A stretch of DNA of 64,000 nt. Source: Ficedula albicollis. Lineage: Eukaryota; Chordata; Aves; Passeriformes; Muscicapidae. Below are positions 15,011 to 27,600 of this stretch, one piece after another; the stretch's first letter is position 1; the number at the start of each line of letters is the position of its first letter. The notes below the pieces were generated by a model. It saw nothing but the letters and a program-made list of their open reading frames with translations, was not told where the DNA came from and searched no databases. Where the stretch lies: assembly GCF_000247815.1 (NCBI RefSeq), contig NC_021681.1:11782567-11846566 (forward strand). The letters run 5' to 3'. Position numbers and translations under genes: made by a program.

Positions 15011-15037
15011 GTTGCTACTGATCTTTGTAGATAATTT

Positions 15038-15443
15038 CATTCAAACTCAAATTCAATGTCTTGTTTACTCATCAGAAATGTGATGAGTCTCTCTTCTGGC
15101 AGCCATTGTCCTCTCTGTTTATCACTACATGCAGTATGATCAGTTTACAGCACAAAAAATGTTATTGGTTGCTAAGCACAAATGTTGGTGCATCTTAAAA
15201 AAAAATGATCAGTTTACAGCACAAAAAATGTTATTGGTAGCTAAGCACAAATCTTGGTGCATCTTAAAAAAAAAGCATTCAAACTCAAATTCAATGTCTT
15301 GTTTACTCATCAGAAATGTGATGAGTCTCTCTTCTGGCAGCCATTGTCCTCTCTGTTTATCACTACATGCAGTATGATCAGTTTACAGCACAAAAAATGT
15401 TATTGGTTGCTAAGCACAAATGTTGGTGCATCTTAAAAAAAAA
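15038..15443. repeat. Nested tandem duplication (238-bp outer, 69-bp inner)
   Basis: A segment beginning CATTCAAACTCAAATTCAAT occurs at 15038 and again at 15276 (offset 238). Within the first copy a 69-bp piece starting ATGATCAGTTTACAGC is itself doubled (15136 and 15205); it recurs once in the second outer copy. Each 69-bp piece ends in a run of eight or nine A. The block starts 28 bp after the CR1 end. Confidence 0.95.
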
Positions 15444-16896
15444 TAATTACACAGAAAATCTGTGTATCTTGTGTTCTGTGAAGTGTGCAGCTGCTGACAG
15501 CATGAGAGACAGTCTTTATTATTATAGCTGCAGATCATGCCATTACTTTATTATAATGTGAAGACATTTTTCTCTACAAAATAGAGAGTTTTTTCCTTTG
15601 AAAACAGTTAAAAATTACTTTTCTGGGAATTTTAACATTTACATTTTAGAATCCTGCTATACTACTGTTTCAGTTCTCAGCTGCCAGATTGTCCTGGAAA
15701 TCTAATGTGTGTGAGTTCTCACGTTCAGCTGCTGGCTGCAGGCTGTTCCTGTTCCATGGAGAATGAAATTTGACTGCAGGAAACGAGGACAGAAAAGTTA
15801 AAGAATAAGAGAGATTTCAGAAGGTTTTCCATTCTGTACTTTAGCTGATGAAAACCAAAAGCCAAAATGGAGCTCAGGAGCTAGATACCAAATGATATGA
15901 AGCTATTTTTCATGCTGCTGTCTAGTTGGCCACCTGCTAGGCTTTCCAGAGGGACCTGCAGATCCAAGTTACCTGTGGAACAATTGCAGGGAGCAGTGGG
16001 GCTGAAAGGCAGCTCCTGCTGGATGTGTCATCATCCCTCGCTCCAGCCTCGCTGGAATTAGCTGACATTTTCCGAGGCAGCTTTTAGCAGAAAGATTGAA
16101 TGGGTACAGAAATGAACTGCTGTGTTGCTCTCTAGAGAGTTGGAATTACAGAGGCACAAATGAGGCCCCCTGATGTGGAGTAGTCCTGATGAGGAAGCTT
16201 GAAATGCAGCACATTGTATTTCACTCGTTATCTGCCTAAATGGATCTCTGTACATCAAGGCTGTCAATCAAGAACTTTTATCCATACAAATGTGGAATAA
16301 ATTTTTGCATAAAAGGTGGGAAAATGAAGCAAAAAAGGTGCTGAGTTTCTAATTTTAGAAAATTATATCATCAATAGCATTGGGGTATCTGCATTTCTGT
16401 CTTTTACTGAACAGATATTCTTAGCTTATAAGTTTCTCTTAACTAGCATCAGAAAGTCAAGTGGAATTATTTCTAGCTTGCACAAGTAAAAAAAATACGG
16501 AATCCAGATGAGCTTTAACAGTTCTGGAGATGATGTGCAAATCAGACTAGAACATGGCTCCCTCTTCTGGATTTTTAATTTTTTTTATTATTCTACAAGA
16601 TTAACAAAATAATTTAAATTAAATATCAAGCTTAAATACATGAGGGGTACAATGGATTGAAAGACAGTGGCTTCCTGGGAGTGAGTTTCCAAACCTTAAA
16701 TTAAAATAGGTCAGGAGCACAGCAAGGTTGATCAGAAGGCAAACATTTGCTTCAGTAGCTTTGGAGAGATGACCTTGAGTTTTAAGATAACAAATTCTTT
16801 GTGACAGATGTGGCTTTTTCTAATGATAGATGACATTTTTGTCATTTATTAAATGTGAACAGAAAAAATACCAAAAATCCCCAAAATAGCTCTTAC

Positions 16897-17008
16897 CTGA
16901 GAACATCATCATGTGCTGAAAGTTCCTGGGAATCTTTTGTTTTCGACCCAAATTCAAAAGGAAAGAAAGTGGGTATATGTTGGAAGCTCTTGCTACAAAA
17001 ACTGCCAC
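16897..17008 (-). CDS. SLC9A9: SLC9A9 (NHE9) internal exon E
   Basis: 37 codons plus one base: [37 protein letters not shown], then a G that completes Gly with exon F. The [21 protein letters not shown] block is diagnostic of NHE9 among the endosomal exchangers as I recall them. The basic GRKQK stretch is a cytosolic loop between two helices. The acceptor is ATTTTAG preceded, 14-15 bases upstream, by a U12 branch-site motif TTCCTCAAC. The donor CTCAG/gtaagag is U2 type. The first codon GTG codes an internal Val. Confidence 0.94.
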
Positions 17009-17031
17009 CTAAAATGTAAGATGTTGAGGAA
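17009..17031 (-). other. U12-type branch site and AG acceptor
   Basis: The sense strand reads TTCCTCAAC at 17031-17023 and AG at 17010-17009. The branch adenosine candidates lie 14-15 bases from the exon, inside the short window usual for U12 introns. There is little polypyrimidine tract between them (ATCTTACATTTTAG). Confidence 0.82.
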
Positions 17032-17421
17032 AACAGTGGACAAACTACTGACAAAACCATAATTAACTTAACCCAAATATTTCTCTAAAATTATTTTAAG
17101 GTGTATCTAAACAAATATATTATCTTCTTTCATGTTTTACATGCCATGTTCTAATGCTTCCTGTGCAGTGGCAGAGATCTGCCTTCCCCAGACATGCTGG
17201 TTTTACATTCATCATACCTCACTTCAATCACTCTAATTCTACTCATCACATTTGTGTCACACGTGACTTCATCTTCAGCCCTTCAGGAAAATGCCCATCA
17301 TCAATTGCAGAGAGAACATTATCTCCTTGAGCAGCAATTTTCAGAGAATAAATGTGCTTTTGGACCTGATTATTACTTCCTTATTTCCTGGCGATTCATA
17401 TTATCTATATCCAGCACTTTT

Positions 17422-17880
17422 TTGCTTTTTCTTCCCCTTCTCTGAGGACATTCTTCTGATGAAGTTCTTTATTTTATATCCCAAAAGTTGCCTTGATTAG
17501 AAATACAAGGCCATTATCAGATTTAAAGAAAGGCACTCTGAGCGTCTTTTATATGCTTTTTGCACATTTGCAGTTCTGTGCCCTCCCTTGTCTTGTGGCT
17601 CAGGGATGCACTCCTGAGAGGTGGGATGGAGAACAGAAGGTGTCTGAGAGTTGCTTTTTCTTCCCCTTCTCTGAGGACATTCTTCTGATGAAGTTCTTTA
17701 TTTTATATCCCAAAAGTTGCCTTGATTAGAAATACAAGGCCATTATCAGATTTAAAGAAAGGCACTCTGAGCGCCTTTTATATGCTTTTTGCACATTTGC
17801 AGTTCTGTGCCCTCCCTTGTCTTGTGGCTCAGGGATGCACTCCCAGCCTGAGAGGTGGGATGGAGAACAGGAGTGAGAGG
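17422..17880. repeat. 229-bp direct tandem duplication
   Basis: TTGCTTTTTCTTCCCC starts both copies, at 17422 and 17651. Copy 2 differs by a few bases and by a short CAGC insertion near TGCACTCC. Copy 2 runs directly into the minisatellite, and copy 1 ends with GGTGTCTGAGAG, the same words found in each minisatellite unit. Confidence 0.95.
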
Positions 17881-18382
17881 CGCTGGCTCTGTCCCATCAG
17901 CTGCACCAGGAGTGTCTGAGAGGCACTGGCTGTGTCCCATCAGCTGCACCAGGAGTGTCTGAGAGGCAATGGCTGTGTCCCATCAGCTGCACCAGGAGTG
18001 TCTGAGAGGCAATGGCTGTGTCCCATCAGCTGCACCAGGAGTGTCTGAGAGGCAATGGCTGTGTCCCATCAGCTGCACCAGGAGTGTCTGAGAGGCAATG
18101 GCTGTGTCCCATCAGCTGCACCAGGAGTGTCTGAGAGGCAATGGCTGTGTCCCATCAGCTGCACCAGGAGTGTCTGAGAGGCAATGGCTGTGTCCCATCA
18201 GCTGCACCAGGAGTGTCTGAGAGGCAATGGCTGTGTCCCATCAGCTGCACCAGGAGTGTCTGAGAGGCAATGGCTGTGTCCCATCAGCTGCACCAGGAGT
18301 GTCTGAGAGGCACTGGCTGTGTCCCATCAGCTGCACCAGGAGTGTCTGAGAGGCACTGGCTCTGTCCCATCAGCTGCACCCA
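17876..18382. repeat. 43-bp minisatellite, 12 units
   Basis: Units start at 17880 and every 43 bp to 18353. Each reads CAATGGCTGTGTCCCATCAG, then CTGCACCAGGAGTGTCTGAG, then AGG, with small changes. The eight central units (17966 to 18267) look identical. The two outer units on each side carry CACTGGCTG or C[AG]CTGGCTC instead. Unit length is not a multiple of three, and the array lies in the U12 intron. Confidence 0.97.
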
Positions 18383-19406
18383 GAGCTGCCTGAAGCTGCA
18401 GTGCTCGTGCCCCCGGCTCAGGCAGCCCCTCTGCACTCTGCTGGCTCTCAGGGACAGCAGGGACAGAGACACCCTGGGTCCCTGCCCTGCTCTGCAGCAC
18501 TGCCCCGTCCTTCCAGGGGCTGAGTGCAGGACAGGCTGGGCTGCTGCCCTGCTGGGCACACAGGAGCTCCTGGCTCCTCGCTGCCATCCAGCCCAGCCTG
18601 CAGCCAAGGGAGCTCTGGTGCAGCCGTGATTATTCATTTAGAAATTACACAGAAAAATTACTGCACGTAAACAGTATGCTCCCAACTTTCAAAGCTATTA
18701 CAGCTCATTTAAAAGTGATAAACAGAGGGCTGCTGCTCTGAGCCAAGAAAAATACCATTGTATAAATTGTCAGCTTGAAAAGAATCTGTACTGCTGTACA
18801 GGTAAGGTTTGTTGAGAAACCATGGCAGAATTAAAGACACAGAGCTTTTCTTACCACTCACCTAGGCAGACAATGGTGTAAGTAATTCCATGTATACTAG
18901 AGATATCAAGATAAAAGAAGGAAAGATTTGAGCAAAGCAGAACTGCATGACTTGTAAGGACTTCATATAATTTAAGTGTTTTTGGGGAAGTCCTGCTTAT
19001 GGCACACATCTGTCTGGAGGCAGCTCTCCAGTTTGTGGATCTGCACTGGCTCCAGACAGGAGAAAAGGTTTTGTGTTGCACCTGTCCCCAAAGATGTGTT
19101 CCAATACTCATCCCAATTTCTCACACCACTTGTAAACCATTGGCAAAAGTTCCTCAGCTGGTTTAAAGCTATTTGCCTGTAGCAGAGGACCAAAACAGCA
19201 ACTGACCAAAGAACATGTACTTACATGCATTGGGGCAGCTCCTAGGACACAGGTAATAGATGATTGCCTTTGGAATTGACAAAAAACTGATCTTTACTAT
19301 TCAAGGAACTGATTGCTTTGCTTGTTGAATTCTTTTTTCACATGGAACACGCATTCCTTATATATATACACATACACATGTATAGAGATATGTACTTCTT
19401 TAAAGT

Positions 19407-19415
19407 AAAGGATAC
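19407..19415 (-). other. U12-type 5' splice site (GTATCCTTT)
   Basis: Immediately follows the last codon of exon D. All nine bases fit the U12 GT-AG donor consensus. A U2 donor would be expected to have GTRAGT, which is absent. Confidence 0.88.
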
Positions 19416-19529
19416 AAGTGCACCAAATATGAAAAGAGGATTGAAGATGTGATTTTGAAACGTAAATAGCGCGAGTCCCATGTAGCAGAAGATGACATTC
19501 TCAGCCAAAAAATTCATGAACTCGAACAA
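19416..19529 (-). CDS. SLC9A9: SLC9A9 (NHE9) internal exon D
   Basis: Exactly 38 codons, phase 0 at both ends: [38 protein letters not shown]. This is the NHE9 stretch with the conserved LAEN/YMGLALF helix, one of the most conserved membrane parts of the family. The acceptor is CTCTCATTTAAG and the first codon is TTG (Leu, internal, not a start). The donor is GTATCCTTT, a perfect U12-type 5' splice site. The next exon begins VAVFVARA, giving FGAL-VAVF without a gap. No stops, no frameshift. Confidence 0.94.
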
Positions 19530-19930
19530 CTTAAATGAGAGAGAAAGAACATAATTATAACTTGTGTCTACAACAAACTACTGATTATCCCAAGTTCCCT
19601 TGGAATACAGGACTGTTTAGATGAAAGGAACAGAAATTGCTGCTATTTCAAGGGAGGATTTTAAACCCACCTAATTTGCTATACAGTACAACAAGGTGTC
19701 TTTTAGCTTTAAAAATCATAGTTGCTGGCATGTTTTTCCTTGATTTTTATATGAAAGCTTGACATAGACAACTACTAAAACACATAAACAGCAAATAAGT
19801 TATATGAGCTTCAGTACAAACTGCAAGGAAGCTGAGGGAAATTAGCTTCACTCTTGTTTACAGGGGTGAGCCTGGGAAATGGCTCCTGGCTACACAAGTG
19901 GCTGTGCATAATGCAGTCCTGGGTATGGGT

Positions 19931-20007
19931 CACTAAGGCTTAGAGAGAAAAAAATTTCCTAAATGGATACACTAAGGCCTAGAGAGAAAAAAATTTCCTA
20001 AATGGAT
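19931..20007. repeat. 39-bp tandem duplication
   Basis: CACTAAGGC[TC]TAGAGAG starts at 19931 and 19970. The copies differ at one base and end in CCTAAATGGAT. It abuts a second, unrelated duplication. Confidence 0.95.
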
Positions 20008-20157
20008 TTTTAAGAACCTGTCCCTTTAAAATATAGCATGGTCTTTCTTACTACCATGAATATTATCCTGCAGATGGAAACATTTTTAAGAACCTGTCCC
20101 TTTAAAATATAGCACAGTCTTTCTTGCTACCATGAATATTATCCTGCAGATGGAAAC
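20007..20157. repeat. 76-bp tandem duplication
   Basis: TAAGAACCTGTCCCTTTAAA starts at 20011 and 20087 (offset 76), with a few differences. Both copies end CCTGCAGATGGAAAC. It follows the 39-bp duplication without a gap. Confidence 0.95.
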
Positions 20158-21871
20158 TCTTGTTGCACTGTATGGACATCAATATCAATACTAATTTCAA
20201 ACCAAACTATTTAAAATATCATTTAAAGGTATTATAAAACAAGCTTAAAATACATGACTAGGGTAGAATTTCTTCTGTGAAAAAACAAGCAAAGCCAAAA
20301 TATTCATTTGCCTTGAGGGGATGTTCTTGATTGTATTTGCAATTGATTATATTAAAACTGCTAAAATATATGTTCCTATTTAACCACATTTGGAAAAAAT
20401 CAATCATTGCTGCCAAATAACCATAGAGAGAAAAAGGGGCATTCCACTTCTGAAGTCACTTTTGAACTCAGGATCCTATGCCAACAAATCCTGATGCAGA
20501 GCAAAGACTGAAGTTTGTCAGTCTGTCTCCAACCAGCCCTACATCACTATCCAAAGGTTACTATGGAGATGTTTTATTCATCCTCAGTGGGCTTCTGTAT
20601 TTTTTGTAATATGTTTGTGCTTCTAGAAATAAATATCCAGCAACAGTCACTAAGATTTAACAAAGGAAAAATGAGAGCTGTCACAATCATTAAAACAAAT
20701 TTGAGAGGCAAAATGGAATAAAACCCATTAGTATATGGGAGAATGTTTTGGACCCCATGGCAGCACCATCAATTATCTCAAGCACACATTCCATAGCCCT
20801 CATTTTGTGCTGCAGTACTGAACAACATGAAAACAAACACAAAAAATATTTGCAGGTTAGCAGTCTTAAATTATTTGAATTAAATTTAGATGAGAGAAAC
20901 CAGTTGTCAAAAACTTCAAAGTACGGGATCTTGTGATTCATAGAAATTATGATAAATTCTTGCATTTCCACTTGGAAGCAAATACGATCCCATGTCTTTG
21001 TGGGAATATCATCTGATGCATTGTTTGAAACAATAGAAAAATGTATCAGGAGTGCCACAACAGGATCTACATCTCAATAAAATAGTTATCTCTGTATATA
21101 TGAAAATCTTTTGAGGGAAAGACACTACTGTGAGGAGCCACAACTGCATACTTTAATTGCTGGGATGAGATAAAGTACTCCACAGGTTTTAGAGCTGAAT
21201 GATATTTCATTTTTCATTTACAAAATCTCATTCAAGACTCAAAAAAATTTGAAGTAGATATATTATTGAGCCATTTTAGAAACAGAAATGCTTAAATTAA
21301 ATTTCCTTTCTTGTATCTTCAAAACATCTGTTATTATGCATTTTTTTGGAGAATTTTTTTTCTATATCATTGCCTTTGCTCTGTACTTTTTCTCAGCAAT
21401 CTTACTAAATTCAAGCTTTTACTCTTGCTTGAAGTGCTTTCATGGCATAGCTGATTTTAAACTTCTCCCCCCTAATCTCCCAGAAATCTCATCAAAATGC
21501 AATCTTTATGAATTTCTTGCAAATCCAGTTTAGGGCATCTTTTTCAAAAATTCCCCATAAATTCACTTCCTTTTACTCACTACATGCATCCTACTTCTTC
21601 CTACTTCAAACTTCCAGGCTGATTTCAGTAAATGATTGTTAAAGAGAAAACAATCTCTCATTATTGTCTGGGTGTTTGCACTCAACATGAGCCACGTGGA
21701 CATTTTTCCTTCACTCTCTGGGCAGATGTGTCGTGTCCCACAGCACAGCTGGTGGTTTCCTTGGCTCTGTTCACAGGGGATGTAACACCTGTAGCCACAG
21801 CATCTGTGTCAGATGCCTCCACTGCTGGAATTGTATTGCTGGATGTAATTTTTTTTTTTTAATTTTTTATT

Positions 21872-22307
<436 letters not shown>

Positions 22308-24471
22308 TTTGGTTTTTTTTTTTTTTTTTTTTCTTAATGTGTGTGTGTCTTTGCTGAACTGTGCTGGTTTTTTCCCTCTTATCTCTAGTTTCTCCATATT
22401 TTGTTCTTTCACTATCAGAGCATGGCTTGCTTGCTGGAAGATTAAGTCCAGACTACTTTTCTTCCTTTGTGTAGCAAAAAATCCAGGTGCTATTTCAATA
22501 GCTAATTTAGAGCAGGCTCCACTCCTTCCTATTCCAGGCACAACCATCATATGGTCTCTTATCAAAGATTCAGCTCCTTAAAATGGTAAAAGTAGCTTAT
22601 TAGCTTCATTCAGAATCTTCTGTGTTCCCCACATAGTTTGCTCTCTTTTTGTAAAAGTCTGTCACTAACTCATATGACACATTTATTCACTGTCTGCAAC
22701 TTATTCAAATTTCTCACCATGTGTTAGAAAAAATTAAATAAAACAACTGCTTCAGAACTAGTTTTTGGCATAAAAGAAGTGATAGCTAAATGCCTTTTCC
22801 TGGAACATGACACTTGCTGATACAAAAATTACCCACTGTTCTCTTGACTTTACTTTTATTCGAGTATTTAAGTGTAGTGTTTTAATTTAGTGTTCAGCTT
22901 CTGTGTTTTATTCAACAGTAATACAGAGCCCATGGAGAGATTCCATTTAGCACTTAACTGTCAGTGCTGTGCAGCACAAATCCCTTCAGAGCAAAACAAT
23001 TTGCTCTAAAGAGATCTTCTGAAAACCATGTTAAGAAACAGCTTCCATAGGAGCATTTTCCCAAATTCTCATGCCTTTCAGTCAAATGTTTCTGTCATTA
23101 TTTTAAGGAGAAGATGTCAAGACCTTCTGATGAGAAGTAGAAAAAAAAGAGTGATAGGTTTTCAACTTGAATTTAAGAATTCCTGGGTCACCCAAGGAGC
23201 TGCACCTTACACAGAAGCTTCTGGGTGACATCCTCTCCTGTCTGGGGGACCATGAGCCAGTCCATGCTGTGGCCCATGGGATTAAATGCCACTCAGAAAT
23301 TCTTAATTTTTTGAATATATATACTTGCAAGTGGGATTACTTTAGTGGGAAGAAAAAATTAGGACTAAAATCCTGGATACCGAGTGTTTGGAAGTATTTT
23401 TTCCATAACCAAAATTCCCTTCCCTTGTCACCCACACAGACAACCAACCTCTTTCTACTCTAAATGAAATAGTCACAAAGTGCTTATACACCACCATTAC
23501 CTTTCCCAGGGCTACCAGAAAAACATTTTAATATACACATAGCAATAAGACATCTTTTTGTTGTAAAACTAAAACCCCTCATTTGTAATGTGGCATTTCT
23601 AACTCTCCATGAAATCTATAACTCTGGTTATACTTTTAATGTAAGAGCTGTAATTAATCACCAATGTCAACACATTGCAGAGTAGAGTATTAATTACAAG
23701 GACACTGGTTCAGAACTAATCCAGGCCCTTGATTTAGGTGCTTAGCTTAGTGAGTTACTGAAAATGGTATTTGCTTTGCTTTGGTAATTTCCTTTGTACG
23801 TAGTGGTTATTACAAAAGATTTATATTAAAATTGACATAATATTTATGTATTTAAAAACACATGATGCATGGAATATTTGTCTATTACTCTCAGCGGTTG
23901 TAAGTTCTAAGAGAGATGTGCAAAAATTCTGTTTTAAGCTGGGACATTGTTCTGGAAAATGCCACTTGCAGTTCAGTTCTCACTGGCAGAGGAAAGAATC
24001 AATGCAGGCTATCTGTACCTTAAGCCTTGCTGTAACCACTGAGTTTATCCTACACCAATGTTTTATTTTAACTCAAATGAAAAAATTTATATTATATAAA
24101 AACTGTGTCATTTTATCTTTTCGGTGAGATAAGGAAAGCACGGTCTTTTTTCCTCACCTTTCTTTCCCCCACCCCCACAGTTAAGTTCCAGCCAATTAGA
24201 GCAATAAGCTATGCCAGAATGGCTTTTGCAAGTCAATTTATTTTCTAGAACTACTTGTATTTTCACTGAGTGTTAGAGAGATTTTCTAGGTAAGTAATTA
24301 GTGCACCTGGAAGATGGAACACACTAAGTACCAATCTCATCTGCAATGAAAATAGAATTCCTTAAAGGAGCATCAAAAGGAGAACATAATCTATGCCACA
24401 GTCCCCTTGTGGCTGGGGAGATGGAAAACATAAGATTTTTCAAATACTGATACTTTAAGGAATATTTCTAT

Positions 24472-24606
24472 CTCAAGGGAATAAAGTTAGTATGACAGGG
24501 CTGGGTAAAAGCAGAATGGCAAGCAGCATTCCTTCCTCTCCAGGGAATAACATTAGTATGGAGATATTGGGTAGAAGCTGAATTACATCCTCAAATTCCT
24601 TCCAGC
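24472..24606. repeat. Diverged tandem duplication, about 67 bp
   Basis: AGGGAATAAAGTTAGTATG near 24476 and AGGGAATAACATTAGTATG near 24543 start two imperfect copies. Both continue with GGGTA[AG]AAGC and end in an ATTCCTTCC word. It is older than the other duplications here. Confidence 0.7.
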
Positions 24607-27600
24607 AAAGTTTAGTGAATTTTAATCATCGATGGCAACATTGCATTTGTTTACTTGATTTAATATCTGCTGAAGGAATGTCATCCCCCTCTTGAAGGTA
24701 CCTGCAGGCCTTCTGTAGTTGCACTGATTTCACTAAAAACATGGAAAATGTCACCTGTCTGGGGGGTGCACCCTACAGTGATATATTCTTGCATCAAAAC
24801 AGGGAGAGTTTCCACAGCCAACAGCAGCTGGGAAGCTAGGATGTAAAATTGATTATATTTTTAATAGAGATCTAAAGGTGGCAGAGATATTAAAAACTGC
24901 AGAAGTCAATGTGAAGTGATGGTTATAAGATTTATTATCTTTGAATAATGCTATTTAATTAGATTATAGATATCAAAATATTCCATGAAGTCAAGGATAT
25001 TGATAAATTAATAATTAATGAAAATTGCTTTACCTTAACTCTTTTGAATTAAAATGCAGTGAGAATTCAAACTACCATAATTTCCCTGAGATTATATAAA
25101 CCTTTACTACAGCCTAATTGCTTTATTTAATTTCTCTTCTGATTAGAAGTCTCAAAATTGGGAAAAGGTTTAGATTTGAACCTCTTGAAATCTTATACAG
25201 CTATAATGAACGTTCACAGCATAGTGATATACTGCTCATTTCTGAATAGGCTTAGATGAAAGAATCAGCAAAAGTAAATCAAATTCATGATAAAATATTA
25301 ACTTGTTTATGGTGCTAATTCTGATATGCAAGCATATCTGACTCTCAACTTGCAAACACACTACCAGAGAGAAATTCTTACAGGATCTTTAATATCCTGG
25401 GGAAAAATTCTGATCTTTTTTATCAGTTGGCTTTGCCACTGAATTAAATGAATTTCACCTCAACAGGTTTGTTGAAGACACACAATAACTTTCTATTTCC
25501 CTATAGATCTGGGAGGTTTAAAGGATTTATAGGAAGAACTAGGAAAGGAAAAAGATATAAAAGAAAACAGTAGTATCAGGGGGAAGGAAAGGCTAGCAGT
25601 ATTTTGCATTTCCATGGTATGGCTTACTCTTTCTGGCATAATCTACTCACCATCACCAGAGTTCAGCTTGGGAGAAGCTGGATAAACTACTGGCACAGAA
25701 TACACTTCTGACTACAGCAAAGCAAAACTGTTGGCCTCTGATAAAGGCAAATCCTACTGTTAAAATTATCATAAGTCTTGAATAGGTCTTTGCAAAAAAA
25801 AGAAGTTCAAACCAAAAATCTTGAAAATTAGGCAGGCAATAAGAATTTGGCATTTAAATTAAATGTTGCCTCAAATCAAATTTGGATCCAGCTCTAGATC
25901 ATTACTCTTGCTAAGTTGCTTAGAAAAGGGAATTTCTGCAAAGTTGTTTTTTTTCAAACGTGGCCCAGTTTGTAATAGAGGGATCATTTTTATATCAGTA
26001 TCTCCTTTTCATGTAGCAAAACCAACTTTTGCTAAAATACAGGACTTTAAATGGTACCTAAAAATAACCCCAGCATGACCCCTGAATGGAAGCTGTCACC
26101 AAAAGAGAGGAGATGATGCTATTGCTCCTACAGCTTGTCAGCCAAGTTCTTCTTTGGTTCACAAACTAGAAACAACCATTTTCAAAGTGCTTATTTATCT
26201 TAAATTCCTGAGCTGAGATGTTGCAGGCACAAAGGAAGGAGCACCCCAGTGCTCTGTTGTCTCAAGATTATGTGCTCAGGGATTCCTGCAGTTCAAACAA
26301 GCTCAGTTTATTTTAGCAGGACTGGTTTCTGCAAGGATTAAGGAATGGTTCTGCTCCAGATGGAGTGTAATAGAGTGCAGCTGGAAAATTGTTTGAAGGG
26401 GTATAAAGAACTTTTGACTGGTCAGCAAATTGTGATAGTACTGGAATAACTGTGTTCAGGCTGAATTTGGAAATTTTTGGGAATATTGATGCCTCTTCCA
26501 TTCCCTGATACAGGAAATGATGGTAATGGAAAATGAAGAAGCTATTAACAGGCTGTGCTGACCAGGATTAAGCAAGAATTCTTATCAAGCTGAAATCAGG
26601 GAATAGACTCTTTGTAGAAGAAAAAAGAATAAAAAAAATGCAAGATAATAATAACATGACTGAAAATGAAGCTAAAGGACATACTCTGAACAACCTGAAT
26701 GATACTTTCTTGGAAGGTTCCTTCTGGGGTGGACAATCACTGATCACATGGAAGTGGGGACATAAACTGAGAGTTAAGGGCTATGTGGAACAATGGCTAA
26801 AAAATAAGTAAAAGAAATAAACAGTTGGTGGCTTTGCCAAAGCAAACTTTGGGTAACAAAGAAGACTTAGTTGCTTTAAAGAACGACTGCTCTTCTTCTG
26901 ATCAAAGTAAAATAGGAGTGTTGTCAATGTAATATAGTTATCTTTAAAATGGCAATGAGCTAATAGATCTTTTGCATCTCTGCATGTATATTAGAATTAG
27001 AGGAACTGCTACTGATTTTTCAAAATTAAGAAACAAAATCAATCTCATCTTTCTCTTTCGTTCCTCTCAAGTGTGTTTTTACTTTTTCTGTGACCTGCCA
27101 CCACAGTCCTAACCTTGTGCAAGCAACTAAATTTCTTAGGAAATGCAATTCATTTTATTTTAATTTGCTGAGAGGAAATATACTCTAATACAAATTATTG
27201 AAGTGTGTTCTTAAAAACAGTTTCCTTCCTTGCCAAGTTTTGGATGTTGGAAAGAAATTCAGTTAGTCTTTGACATGTTAGGAATTAGTGACTTTATATG
27301 GGGGCCTTTAACCTATCAGGACTAAAACCAAAAGGTTCTTATGAAGTCTCTTCATGACTATGAGATTTCAATATCACAGTCAATCTGGCACTACAGGACA
27401 AATACTTGCCCTCTGCATCTGTTCTATAGAGATGACACTGCAGCTTCTGCCCACGAATAGTGATGTCTCCCTTCAAAGTCTGTGAAAATAATTCTGTGGA
27501 AAATATAAAGCTGCATAACTATAAAATAGGTATTACTCTATTTTACCTAAACCAGACAGCAGTAGCAGTATTCACATGCATTCTTCTGATGCCATGTTGT

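Larger units (their letters stand above)
17009..19415 (-). other. SLC9A9: SLC9A9 intron D-E, U12-type GT-AG
   Basis: 2407-bp intron. On the sense strand it begins GTATCCTTT and ends with TTCCTCAAC, then 14-15 bases to AG. These match the minor-spliceosome consensus (RTATCCTTT and TTCCTTAAC), the donor perfectly and the branch motif with one change. Its middle is filled by a 229-bp direct duplication and a 43-bp minisatellite. A GC-rich stretch at about 18380-18625 beside the minisatellite has no recognisable coding content. Confidence 0.87.

Noticed and set aside
17876..18382. CRISPR-like array
   Set aside because: The 43-bp units are contiguous with no unique spacers, and the DNA is vertebrate; it is a minisatellite.
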